This document shows, in pieces, positions 1 through 5,685 of a stretch of 6,038 nucleotides of DNA. Location of the stretch: positions 1 through 6,038 of the forward strand of contig CAYRZP010000122.1 of NCBI GenBank assembly GCA_964428885.1, read 5' to 3'. The position numbers and the translations under genes were made by a program. The notes beneath the pieces are model-generated. The model had not been told where the DNA came from. It saw only the letters and a program-made list of their open reading frames with translations, and did not search any database. The stretch is from JAQVQN01 sp964428885 (GTDB lineage Bacteria; Verrucomicrobiota; Kiritimatiellia; RFP12; UBA1067). How positions within the stretch are numbered: position 1 is the first letter of the stretch; every line of letters begins with the position of its first letter.

Positions 1-93
1 CGGCACGCCGCCCGGCGCAGGACGCGGCACCGCGCCGCCCGGCGCAGGACGCGGCACCGCGCCGCCCGGCGCGGGACGCGGCGCCGCACCGCC
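1..93 (-). repeat. 27-bp tandem repeat encoding GGA(V/A)PRPAP units in the GspJ tail
   Basis: Three 27-bp units lie at 67-93, 40-66 and 13-39, and a fourth begins at 1-12 and is cut by the window. In the gspJ frame they encode GGAAPRPAP, GGAVPRPAP, GGAVPRPAP and then GGVP. The two inner units are identical at the DNA level, which indicates recent duplication. The unit length is a multiple of three, so copy-number changes keep the frame. The array may continue to the left. It is not a CRISPR, because there are no spacers. Confidence 0.9.
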
Positions 94-873
94 GCCCGCA
101 CCTGTGGAGCGTCGGTTTGTACGCCCGGCCGCGCCCCTGCCTCCAGAAATCCCGCCAGCATCTTTAGTCCCTGCTTTCTTCAGCGGATTCTGCGATATGT
201 CCCAGAGCGGTATCTCGATATCCCTTGTCACCGCCAAAGGCTCGTTCTCCTCTTCAGCCGGCCGCATATACAGCGTGACCGAAACCTTGTATGGTATTGA
301 ATTGGAGAACTTCCACTCGTCTTCCCACTTGATCTCTTCATCGTTCTTCGAAGGCGGCTCTTTCAGGATCTTGCAGTCAAACCCCACCACGCGCGGCGCC
401 AGCAAAAACGGTTTAACATCCTTCTCGGGGTCGAAATCCTCGACCTGCAGGGCGTCGCGCCAGGTTTTGACCATCAGGCCGCTCTCAATATCCCTCCCTC
501 CCTTTTCGACATATAGGCTGACCCGGTGCGGCACCTCCGCCAACTGTGTGCGCTCGCCGACCAAAGCCCGCCCGATCTTGGTCCAGCTTATGGAGTCGGC
601 CGCCTCCGGCCCTTCGCCGCCGTCGCTGTGCTGGAAACCGTACTGCTCCGCCTGTATGCCTGCGTCCGGATAAAACGCCGAGCGCAATCCCGAGACGATC
701 TGCTCCATCACGTAATCCGCCTGCGCCATCGAGTCGGACATCTCGATGCCGGCGTTCCAGCTCTGCACCACGGCGTCGAAGCAGAAAAAGGACAGCAGCA
801 TCATGACCGACATGATCATGACCGCCATCACCAGTTCCAGCAATGTGAAACCGCGCCTATTTCTGCCGCACAT
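1..873 (-). CDS. gspJ: GspJ-type minor pseudopilin of the type II secretion system, 3' end cut by the window
   Basis: Reading from the ATG at 873, the frame stays open to base 1, giving 291 residues with no stop. The N-terminus (MCGRNRRG|FTLLE) is a class III prepilin leader: a short basic segment, cleavage after Gly8, Phe9 as +1 and Glu13 as +5, then a hydrophobic helix to about residue 31. The middle has the GspJ pattern of an early amphipathic helix, an LLAPRVVGFDCKI strand (about 157-169), Trp-rich residues (177-181) and an SNSIPYKVSVTLYM strand (about 190-203). The globular part ends near residue 227. The remaining 60 or more residues are a Gly/Ala/Arg/Pro tail ending in nine-residue repeats, which is unusual for a family of roughly 200 residues. 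The start overlaps the end of gspI by 17 bp, with a GAGGA upstream, suggesting coupled translation. GspJ is inserted by the prepilin peptidase and sits at the pseudopilus tip with GspI and GspK. The family call rests on motifs plus position after gspI. Confidence 0.85.
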   Translation of the reverse strand, partial: MCGRNRRGFTLLELVMAVMIMSVMMLLSFFCFDAVVQSWNAGIEMSDSMAQADYVMEQIVSGLRSAFYPDAGIQAEQYGFQHSDGGEGPEAADSISWTKIGRALVGERTQLAEVPHRVSLYVEKGGRDIESGLMVKTWRDALQVEDFDPEKDVKPFLLAPRVVGFDCKILKEPPSKNDEEIKWEDEWKFSNSIPYKVSVTLYMRPAEEENEPLAVTRDIEIPLWDISQNPLKKAGTKDAGGISGGRGAAGRTNRRSTGAGGGAAPRPAPGGAVPRPAPGGAVPRPAPGGVP

Positions 874-1309
874 ACCGCACCAGTTCCTCGTAATACCCCT
901 CTTTGCCGCTGCCCCACGAAACGCGTGTCCGCAACACGTAAAGCTTGTCGTCAACCTCGTTGGTCTCCAGATCCGGCCTCTCATCCACTTTCCGCTCAAA
1001 AGTGAACCCTTTTAATGCTTCCAGGCGTTCGCGCGGCATCTCCTCTTCCAGATCAGCCAGCATCTCCTCCACTGTCACAGGCTCAATGTTCAGCTTCTCG
1101 TCTTCCTCCGCCTCGGTGATGTCCGAGCTTGGCGGCACCGTATACAACCTTTCGCCAAGGCTGAAGACATACTGCGCGTCCTGATACTCCTTGGACAGGC
1201 ACATCATCTGGGCGCAGTTGCTCAGCCCCACCATCAGGCTTAAAAGCCCGAACGCCAGAATCGTGGTGGCGATCAGTATCTCGATCAGCGTGAACCCGGC
1301 GCGCCTCAT
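857..1309 (-). CDS. gspI: GspI-type minor pseudopilin of the type II secretion system
   Basis: The protein has 150 residues and starts with a very short prepilin leader (MRRAG|FTLIE): Phe6 is +1 and Glu10 is +5. A hydrophobic helix (about 7-27, containing TTILAFGLLSLMVGL) follows, as in GspI. The C-terminal strand VLRTRVSWGSGKEGYYEELV (about 128-147) matches the GspI core, in which Val-Trp strands are followed by a Leu/Val-Arg-Tyr end. An acidic segment (about 60-95, many Glu and Asp) makes it somewhat longer than a typical GspI of about 120 residues. The ATG overlaps the gspH stop as ATGA (1306-1309), and a strong GGAGG lies 7 nt upstream inside gspH, so the start is secure and translation is probably coupled. 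In known T2SS, GspI nucleates the pseudopilus tip with GspJ and GspK. GspI versus another minor pseudopilin is decided mainly by gene order. Confidence 0.87.
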   Translation of the reverse strand: MRRAGFTLIEILIATTILAFGLLSLMVGLSNCAQMMCLSKEYQDAQYVFSLGERLYTVPPSSDITEAEEDEKLNIEPVTVEEMLADLEEEMPRERLEALKGFTFERKVDERPDLETNEVDDKLYVLRTRVSWGSGKEGYYEELVRYVRQK

Positions 1310-1995
1310 CTCTCGTCCTCCAGAACCCGCGCCACGCCGAAACGGTCCACCGCCACCGTCATCGCCGTGCCGCCTTCATCCCCATCAGCACTGACAACAA
1401 CCTTGAAAGGCAGGCATCGCCCGTTGCTCTCATAGATGACACGGGCGGCCGTGACCACTTTGACTCCCTCGCCCGCCTCCAGACTCTTGTCGTCTTCGCT
1501 CTCTTCAAAAAGCCCCTTCGCGGCGCTCTCCGGTTCATCAGTGTCGTAATCGTCGACCGTGACATCAAAACGCACCTGGGCGTAACTCTTCTCCGCCTCC
1601 AGGTCTGCCATCTCATAAGCCTTGCCCTCCCCGCCCTCCTGCCCCGCGTCGCTTGCCAGTTGCTGATTGCCGATTGCCGATTGCCCATCGCCGATTGCCG
1701 ACCGACTGTTACTGACAGCCACTTTCTCCACGCGGATCGTGCCGTCCGCCGAAAAGACCAGCGCCACGGGCGTCTGGTGCAGGACCGCCATGGTGCGGGC
1801 ATAACGCGACATCTGCATCACGCCGCGCGTGGCGGTCTTGACGCGGGCTATGTCGGACCCGGTCGTGAAGGTCGGTCCCAGCATCATGGCCATGATGCCG
1901 ATAATCACCACCACCACTAGCAGTTCAACCAGTGTGAAACCGTTATGACAGATACGTTTCATAGGAGTGTCAGACACATCCGACCTGTCAGACAT
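1306..1995 (-). CDS. gspH: GspH-type minor pseudopilin with repeat-derived insertion
   Basis: The protein has 229 residues from the ATG at 1995. The core prepilin leader is MKRICHNG|FTLVE, with Phe20 as +1 and Glu24 as +5 in this numbering, followed by a hydrophobic helix to about residue 40. The post-helix stretch with RYARTMAVLHQTPVALVFS (about 64-82) and the C-terminal VIYESNGRCLPFKVVVS and MTVAVDRFGVARV strands (about 186-224) are GspH-like. Residues 97-115 come from a 7-bp DNA repeat, and residues 116-177 are acidic and poorly conserved in appearance, so the protein is longer than usual. The start is ambiguous. ATG 1995 adds an MSDRSDVSDTP extension encoded by a 9-bp repeat array, while ATG 1962 gives a normal eight-residue leader but has no Shine-Dalgarno. 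The only Shine-Dalgarno-like sequence (2011-2016) favours the upstream start. GspH is a minor pseudopilin thought to link the tip complex to GspG. Confidence 0.85.
   Translation of the reverse strand: MSDRSDVSDTPMKRICHNGFTLVELLVVVVIIGIMAMMLGPTFTTGSDIARVKTATRGVMQMSRYARTMAVLHQTPVALVFSADGTIRVEKVAVSNSRSAIGDGQSAIGNQQLASDAGQEGGEGKAYEMADLEAEKSYAQVRFDVTVDDYDTDEPESAAKGLFEESEDDKSLEAGEGVKVVTAARVIYESNGRCLPFKVVVSADGDEGGTAMTVAVDRFGVARVLEDER
1651..1706 (-). repeat. 7-bp tandem repeat (GGCAATC family) inside gspH
   Basis: On the plus strand about eight 7-bp units follow one another. The best copies are GATTGCC at 1665, 1672, 1679 and 1693, with degenerate units GCTTGCC (1651), AGTTGCT (1658), CATCGCC (1686) and GACCGAC (1700). 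In the gspH frame the array encodes residues 97-115 and gives a seven-residue pseudo-repeat, SAIGDGQ then SAIGNQQ. Seven is not a multiple of three, so adding or losing one unit would shift the gspH frame. Confidence 0.9.
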
Positions 1996-2013
1996 GTCAG
2001 ACAGGTCCGACCT
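1969..2013. repeat. 9-bp tandem repeat array at the gspG/gspH junction
   Basis: Five 9-bp units in plus-strand order are GTCAGACAC, ATCCGACCT, GTCAGACAT, GTCAGACAG and GTCCGACCT. The core GTC-N-GAC is a palindrome around one central base, so the array reads alike on both strands. It starts 6 bp upstream of the internal gspH ATG (1962), contains the ATG at 1995, and ends against the Shine-Dalgarno-like GGGAGG. The same family occurs at 2440-2475. Confidence 0.9.
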
Positions 2014-2016
2014 CCC
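2011..2016 (-). promoter_or_regulatory. Shine-Dalgarno-like GGGAGG upstream of gspH
   Basis: GGGAGG on the minus strand lies just past the gspG stop codon (2018-2020). It is 15 nt from the ATG at 1995, longer than ideal, and 48 nt from the ATG at 1962. A CTG codon in frame at 2004-2002 would be at 6 nt, but CTG starts are rare. It is the only good purine-rich site before gspH, and it is the reason the 1995 start is preferred. Confidence 0.55.
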
Positions 2017-2017
2017 T

Positions 2018-2419
2018 CTAATTCGTGATGTCGTCCTCGCCGCCGATCTCGCCGTCCGGCCCGGCCGAGATCACTTTAAAGCGCTTGCCCTGCTTGGTGT
2101 ACGAGAACGGCGTGCCCCAGGAGTCCGCCAGCGCCCCCTCCTTCAGCAGCCCCGGCGCGTCGTCAGTTCCCGCCGTCAGCTCGTCCAGCGACTCTGGCAG
2201 CTTGCCGTTGTGCCGCATCGCAAAGATCTGCACCGCCTGCTCGATGGCCGTGATGCTGGTGCGCGTGGCCTGACGCCGCGCCTCCTCGTCATGCCCCATG
2301 ATGTTGGGGATCACCACCGCCGCCAGAATGCCCAGAATGCACACCACCAGCAGCAGCTCGACCAGCGTGAAACCGCTTCTGCGGCCACGCCCGCGTTTTT
2401 CATCTCTCTCTTTTTTCAC
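2018..2419 (-). CDS. gspG: GspG, major pseudopilin of the type II secretion system
   Basis: The protein has 133 residues. The leader is strongly basic (KKERDEKRGRGRRSG), with cleavage predicted after Gly16; Phe17 is +1 and Glu21 is +5, followed by the helix LLLVVCILGILAAVVIPNI (22-40). Typical GspG signatures follow: an AxxxITAIEQAVQIF helix (about 51-66), the NGKLPESLDELT segment (71-82), and the C-terminal SWGTPFSYTKQGKRFKVIS and AGPDGEIGGEDDITN (100-133). The Asp/Glu-rich end is where GspG proteins bind the calcium that stabilises the major pseudopilin. The start is GTG, supported by AAAGGAG placed 8 nt upstream. GspG is the polymerising subunit of the pseudopilus. Length and motifs are fully typical, and this is the most secure pseudopilin call in the window. 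Confidence 0.96.
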   Translation of the reverse strand: MKKERDEKRGRGRRSGFTLVELLLVVCILGILAAVVIPNIMGHDEEARRQATRTSITAIEQAVQIFAMRHNGKLPESLDELTAGTDDAPGLLKEGALADSWGTPFSYTKQGKRFKVISAGPDGEIGGEDDITN

Positions 2420-2427
2420 TGTGCTCT

Positions 2428-2434
2428 CTCCTTT
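2428..2434 (-). promoter_or_regulatory. Shine-Dalgarno AAAGGAG of gspG, fixes the GTG start
   Basis: AAAGGAG on the minus strand sits 8 nt before the GTG at 2419-2417. It is the strongest ribosome binding site in the operon, in keeping with the need for much more GspG than other subunits. It lies between the 9-bp repeat array and the start codon. Confidence 0.85.
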
Positions 2435-2439
2435 GTTCT

Positions 2440-2475
2440 GTCGGACATGTCGGACGTGTCGGACGTGTCAGACTA
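2440..2475. repeat. 9-bp tandem repeat array at the gspF/gspG junction
   Basis: Four 9-bp units in plus-strand order are GTCGGACAT, GTCGGACGT, GTCGGACGT and GTCAGACTA. It is the same GTC-N-GAC family as at 1969-2013. The array fills about half of the 74-bp gap between gspF and gspG and lies just upstream of the gspG Shine-Dalgarno. The rest of the gap shows no terminator. Confidence 0.9.
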
Positions 2476-2493
2476 TTCATTCAATCTTTGCCC

Positions 2494-3738
2494 CTACCCC
2501 GCCGGACTCAGCGAAGACGTCACCTTGAAGACCGCCATCAGGATGCTGACCGCCACGAACCCGACCACGGCGCCGATCGCCACGATCAGGATCGGCTCCA
2601 GCGCGTTCGTGAAGATCCTGATGTTGCGATCCATCTCGCTCTCGTAACGCCGTCCGATGTGCGCCAAAGAGCTGGGCATGTCGCCCGACTGCTCGCCGAC
2701 CGCCAGCATGTCCGTCATCATCTTCGGGAACACCCCGCTGCCCGCCAAAGGTCCTGAAATGGTCGTGCCGTCGGTCACGCGCTGACGCGCGTTGCGCAGC
2801 GCGCCGGCGATCACATCGTTGCCACACGTCTCCTCGGCGATTTTCAGAGCCTGCAAAACGTTGACGCCGTTGGACAGCAGGGTGCGCATCGTGTAAGCGA
2901 GGCCGGAATAAGCCCCGCACGCCACGATGCCCTTGATCAAAGGCGCCTTCAGCTTCAAACCGTCCCACCACATCCGCCCGGGCCCCTCTTTGATATGGCG
3001 CCTGAACACCACCACGCCGGCCGCGATCGCCAGCGCCAGGAAAACCCCGTATTTGATCACGAAGTCACTCGTGTTCACCAGGATCAGCGTCGGGGTCGGC
3101 AGCGCCGTGCCCATGCCCTCGAATATTTTGGCGAACTGCGGGATCACCTTGACCATCGCGAAGATCACCGTCAGCACGCCGAAAATCAGCACCACCACCG
3201 GATAGGTCAACGCAGAGGTTATCTTGGACCGCATGCTCTCGTTGCGCTCGTAATGCTCGACCAGCCGACGCAGCACCTCGATCATCGCCCCCGAGGCTTC
3301 GCCCGCCCGTATCATGTTGCCGTAAAGCGCCGGGAAAGTCTCCGGATGCGCCGCCACGGCATCGGAAAGCTGCTCGCCGCGCACGATGCGGTCACGCAGG
3401 TCGGCGGCGATCACGCCCTGCGCCGAATCCTCCTCGCCCTGGTTCGCCAGACAGTTGAGCGCTGCGCCCAGGGTCATGCCCGCCTCCAGCAGGTCGCTCA
3501 GCTCCGAGGTGAACAAAAGCACCTCCACCGCTTTCATGCGCTTCTTGCCGCTGCCTACCTTCAGCTTCCAGAACGGCACGCCGCGTCCCTGCTTCTTGCC
3601 TTTGGCCTCGTCCACCGAAAGCGGCACATAGCCCAGCTTCTCGACCGCCGCCAACGCCGCGCGCCGGTCCGCCGCCTCGACCGTGCCTTCCACCTTCCGC
3701 CTGTCTTTCGACATGGCTTTGTAGTTAAATACGCCCAT
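2494..3738 (-). CDS. gspF: GspF, inner-membrane platform protein of the type II secretion system
   Basis: The protein has 414 residues, the usual length for the PilC/GspF family. The N-terminus MGVFNYKAMSKDRRKVEGTVEA (1-22) is the typical opening, with the 'Y-x-A' and 'G-x-x-x-A' pattern. Two cytoplasmic T2SSF domains follow, each with the duplicated signature: LYGNMIRAGEASG near 138-150 and KMMTDMLAVGEQSGDM near 339-354. Hydrophobic membrane segments lie at about 180-200, 226-246 and 380-405, fitting the three-helix topology. GspF connects the GspE ATPase and the GspL/M assembly platform to pseudopilin polymerisation. The gene begins 56 bp after the gspE stop, has no strong Shine-Dalgarno, and is followed by a 74-bp gap before gspG. 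A PilC of a type IV pilus has the same fold; the gspG-J neighbours support GspF. Confidence 0.96.
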   Translation of the reverse strand: MGVFNYKAMSKDRRKVEGTVEAADRRAALAAVEKLGYVPLSVDEAKGKKQGRGVPFWKLKVGSGKKRMKAVEVLLFTSELSDLLEAGMTLGAALNCLANQGEEDSAQGVIAADLRDRIVRGEQLSDAVAAHPETFPALYGNMIRAGEASGAMIEVLRRLVEHYERNESMRSKITSALTYPVVVLIFGVLTVIFAMVKVIPQFAKIFEGMGTALPTPTLILVNTSDFVIKYGVFLALAIAAGVVVFRRHIKEGPGRMWWDGLKLKAPLIKGIVACGAYSGLAYTMRTLLSNGVNVLQALKIAEETCGNDVIAGALRNARQRVTDGTTISGPLAGSGVFPKMMTDMLAVGEQSGDMPSSLAHIGRRYESEMDRNIRIFTNALEPILIVAIGAVVGFVAVSILMAVFKVTSSLSPAG

Positions 3739-3764
3739 CTGAAAACGTCCCGTCCGTGTTCCCG

Positions 3765-3796
3765 AACTTTAGAACTTTAGCACTTTAGCACTTCTT
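3765..3796 (-). repeat. 8-bp tandem repeat (CTAAAGTK family) at the gspE/gspF junction
   Basis: Plus-strand units are AACTTTAG (3765-3772), AACTTTAG (3773-3780), CACTTTAG (3781-3788) and a degenerate CACTTCTT (3789-3796). The last unit runs into the gspE stop codon (TAA on the minus strand, 3797-3795). The array makes up more than half of the 56-bp gap between gspE and gspF. It is unlike the 9-bp and 7-bp arrays in sequence but similar in scale and placement. No terminator-like hairpin is seen here. Confidence 0.85.
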
Positions 3797-5489
3797 ACAC
3801 ATTCTCCTCCGTCACCCTGATGATCTCCTCGACCGAAGTCATGCCGCGGAAAGCCTTGGTCCAGCCGTCCTCGCGCAACGTCTTGAGACCGTGCCCTTTA
3901 GCCAGCCCGCGTATTTCGGCGGTGGGTTTGCGCGCGATGATCGCCGACTCGATGTCCTCGTGCACCACCAGCAGCTCGAACAGCCCGCCGCGCCCGCGAT
4001 ACCCGGTGCGCGTGCAGGCCTCGCAACCTTGCGGCAGCCACACCTTGCCGGAAACGGGCGGATACGGCAGGTCGTACCACTTCATGTCCAGCGGCACTTC
4101 CTGCTTGCACTTGGGGCAAAGCCGCCGCACCAGCCGCTGCGCCATCACGCCGGCCACCGCGGACGCCACCAGGAAGGGCTCCGCGCCCATGTCGATCAGA
4201 CGCGCGAACGCGCCCGCCGCGTCGTTGGTGTGCAGCGTACTGAAAACCATGTGGCCGGTCAGCGATGCGTTGATCGCGATCTCGGCGGTCTCGCCGTCGC
4301 GGATCTCGCCCACCATGATGATGTCGGGATCCTGACGCAGGAACGCGCGCAGCGCCCGCGCGAAGGTCAGCCCGATGTCCTGCCGCACCAACACCTGGTT
4401 GATGCCCGCCATCTCATACTCGATCGGGTCTTCGGCCGTGAGGATCCGCACGTTGATCTTGTTGATCTCGTGCAGGAACGCATACAAAGAGGTGGACTTG
4501 CCCGAACCGGTCGGCCCCGTGACCAGAAATATGCCGTTGGGACGGTTTATCAATTTGACCACATGCTCATAGTCGAAATCGTTGAACCCCAAGTCCTGCA
4601 GTTTGACGAAGTTGCCGGCTTTCTGCAGCAGGCGCAGCGAGATCGATTCGCCGTAGGCCGTGGGCATGGTCGATACACGTATGTCTATGTCGTCGTTGTT
4701 CAGCCGCACCCCGATACGCCCGTCCATCGGCAGGCGCTTCTCGGCGATGTCCAGGTTCGCCATGACCTTGATGCGGGAGATGATCGCCGCCTTCAGGCGG
4801 TTGAGCTGCGGCGGAACGTCCACCTTGTGCAGCATCCCGTCGATCCGGTAGCGGATGCGCAGCTCGTCCTCCATCGGCTCGACATGGATGTCCGTGGCCC
4901 CCTGCCGGTCGGCCTCGGCGATGATCTGGTTCACAAACTTGACGATCGAGGCCTCGGCGCCCATCTCGTTCACGTCGATTTTAGAGATCGAGGCCAGATC
5001 CGTGTCCACCGCGTAGCGGCCGTCCTCGATCATCTTCTCGATCGCGTCCGCGCCGACGCCGTAATATTTGCGGATCGCCTTGTCGATCTCCTCGCGCGGA
5101 CTCAGCGCCACCTGCACCGGACAGCCCGCCGCCAGGCGCAGGCCGTCGGTCATGCCTGTGTTGAACGGGTCGCACGCCACCACCGTCAGCACGCCCTTCT
5201 CGACATGTAGCGGCAGCACATTGTACTGGTACACCGCCCGCGCCGGCAGCTTGGTGATCGCCTCGTCCGTGGGCCGCGCCGCGTCAAGTTCCGCATACGG
5301 AAACCCCAGCATCTCGCCGATCTTCTTCAGGAAATCGTCCTCGCGCACAATGCCCAGCCGCACCGCCGCGCCCACGACCCCGGAGCCGTCGGAACGATCC
5401 GCCGCGAGAATTTGCGATATCTGAAAATCGTTGAAAAAACCCGTGCGCTTCAGTATCAGCGCCGTAAAAGCATCCGCCTGACCGGCCAT
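3795..5489 (-). CDS. gspE: GspE, cytoplasmic ATPase of the type II secretion system
   Basis: The protein has 564 residues. An N-terminal T2SSE_N/MshEN-like region (about 1-145) precedes the secretion ATPase domain (about 180-455). Motifs seen are Walker A GPTGSGKS (325-332), the Asp box TAEDPIEYE (351-359), Walker B DPDIIMVGEIRD with catalytic-type Glu395, and the His box TGHMVFSTLHTND (411-423). A tetracysteine zinc site, CPKC (458-461) with CEAC (489-492), is the hallmark of GspE/PilB-type extension ATPases and is absent from PilT retraction ATPases. The ATG at 5489 has AAAGG 9 nt upstream. It is the first gene of the visible operon, 56 bp before gspF. GspE hydrolyses ATP as a hexamer at the inner membrane and drives pseudopilus assembly through GspF and GspL. 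PilB is the main alternative; the gspF-J neighbours favour GspE. The RLGxxL motif used by MshEN domains to bind c-di-GMP is not clearly present. Confidence 0.96.
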   Translation of the reverse strand: MAGQADAFTALILKRTGFFNDFQISQILAADRSDGSGVVGAAVRLGIVREDDFLKKIGEMLGFPYAELDAARPTDEAITKLPARAVYQYNVLPLHVEKGVLTVVACDPFNTGMTDGLRLAAGCPVQVALSPREEIDKAIRKYYGVGADAIEKMIEDGRYAVDTDLASISKIDVNEMGAEASIVKFVNQIIAEADRQGATDIHVEPMEDELRIRYRIDGMLHKVDVPPQLNRLKAAIISRIKVMANLDIAEKRLPMDGRIGVRLNNDDIDIRVSTMPTAYGESISLRLLQKAGNFVKLQDLGFNDFDYEHVVKLINRPNGIFLVTGPTGSGKSTSLYAFLHEINKINVRILTAEDPIEYEMAGINQVLVRQDIGLTFARALRAFLRQDPDIIMVGEIRDGETAEIAINASLTGHMVFSTLHTNDAAGAFARLIDMGAEPFLVASAVAGVMAQRLVRRLCPKCKQEVPLDMKWYDLPYPPVSGKVWLPQGCEACTRTGYRGRGGLFELLVVHEDIESAIIARKPTAEIRGLAKGHGLKTLREDGWTKAFRGMTSVEEIIRVTEENV

Positions 5490-5662
5490 GAACGCAAACC
5501 TTTCGAAGTGATATTAATGAATTCTTCGCGCTGGACTCTACATCCTGTCACCCGTCTCACTAACTCTGGCATCCGGTAAACAAGTTTTTTATGATACCGC
5601 ATTCTTATTGCATTTTCCATGCCTAATTGCGTACTGGCGCAATCGGTCTCGCGCCTCGGATG
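5490..5662. other. Upstream region of the gsp operon, AT-richer, no gene seen
   Basis: This stretch lies upstream of gspE and is richer in A and T than the rest. It should hold the operon promoter on the minus strand, but I cannot find a convincing -35/-10 pair. The best -10-like hexamer is TATCAT (plus-strand ATGATA, 5591-5596), which lacks a good -35 at 17 bp. The gspE Shine-Dalgarno AAAGG is at 5499-5503. Small open frames crossing the stretch look random. Confidence 0.5.
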
Positions 5663-5680
5663 GTGCCGTGCCACCGGCAC
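5663..5680. repeat. Short inverted repeat GTGCCG / CGGCAC
   Basis: GTGCCG (5663-5668) and CGGCAC (5675-5680) form a six-base-pair stem with a six-base loop. No T-run follows on either strand, so it is not a standard intrinsic terminator. It sits just before the repeat-rich stretch at 5686-5800 and may belong to the same degenerate intergenic element. Confidence 0.55.
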
Positions 5681-5685
5681 TATTG

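Noticed and set aside
1..93. Possible CRISPR array from regular 27-bp repeats
   Set aside because: The units are directly adjacent with no spacers and translate cleanly as GGAVPRPAP in the gspJ frame.
104..673. Plus-strand open frame of 189 codons
   Set aside because: Antisense to gspJ, whose frame carries a clear prepilin leader and family-like strands. The plus frame has a Ser-rich product without motifs.
1967..2647. Plus-strand open frame starting with MSDTSDLSDMSD
   Set aside because: The Ser-Asp repeats arise because the 9-bp units are nearly palindromic and read the same on both strands. The rest is antisense to gspG and gspF.
2995..3780. Plus-strand open frame of 261 codons opposite gspF
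   Set aside because: Antisense shadow of gspF; the product is Arg/His/Gln-rich with no recognisable motif.
3739..3794. Possible intrinsic terminator between gspE and gspF
   Set aside because: No GC-rich stem followed by a T-run on the minus strand; the gap is mainly the 8-bp repeat array.
3891..5210. Long plus-strand open frame (439 codons) opposite gspE
   Set aside because: It lies entirely antisense to a gspE gene with every expected ATPase motif. Its product is His/Arg/Val-rich without domains, as expected from a GC-rich antisense frame.
5490..5640. Strong promoter for the gsp operon
   Set aside because: TATCAT at 5596-5591 is the best -10 candidate but lacks a matching -35 at a proper distance, so no promoter is called.
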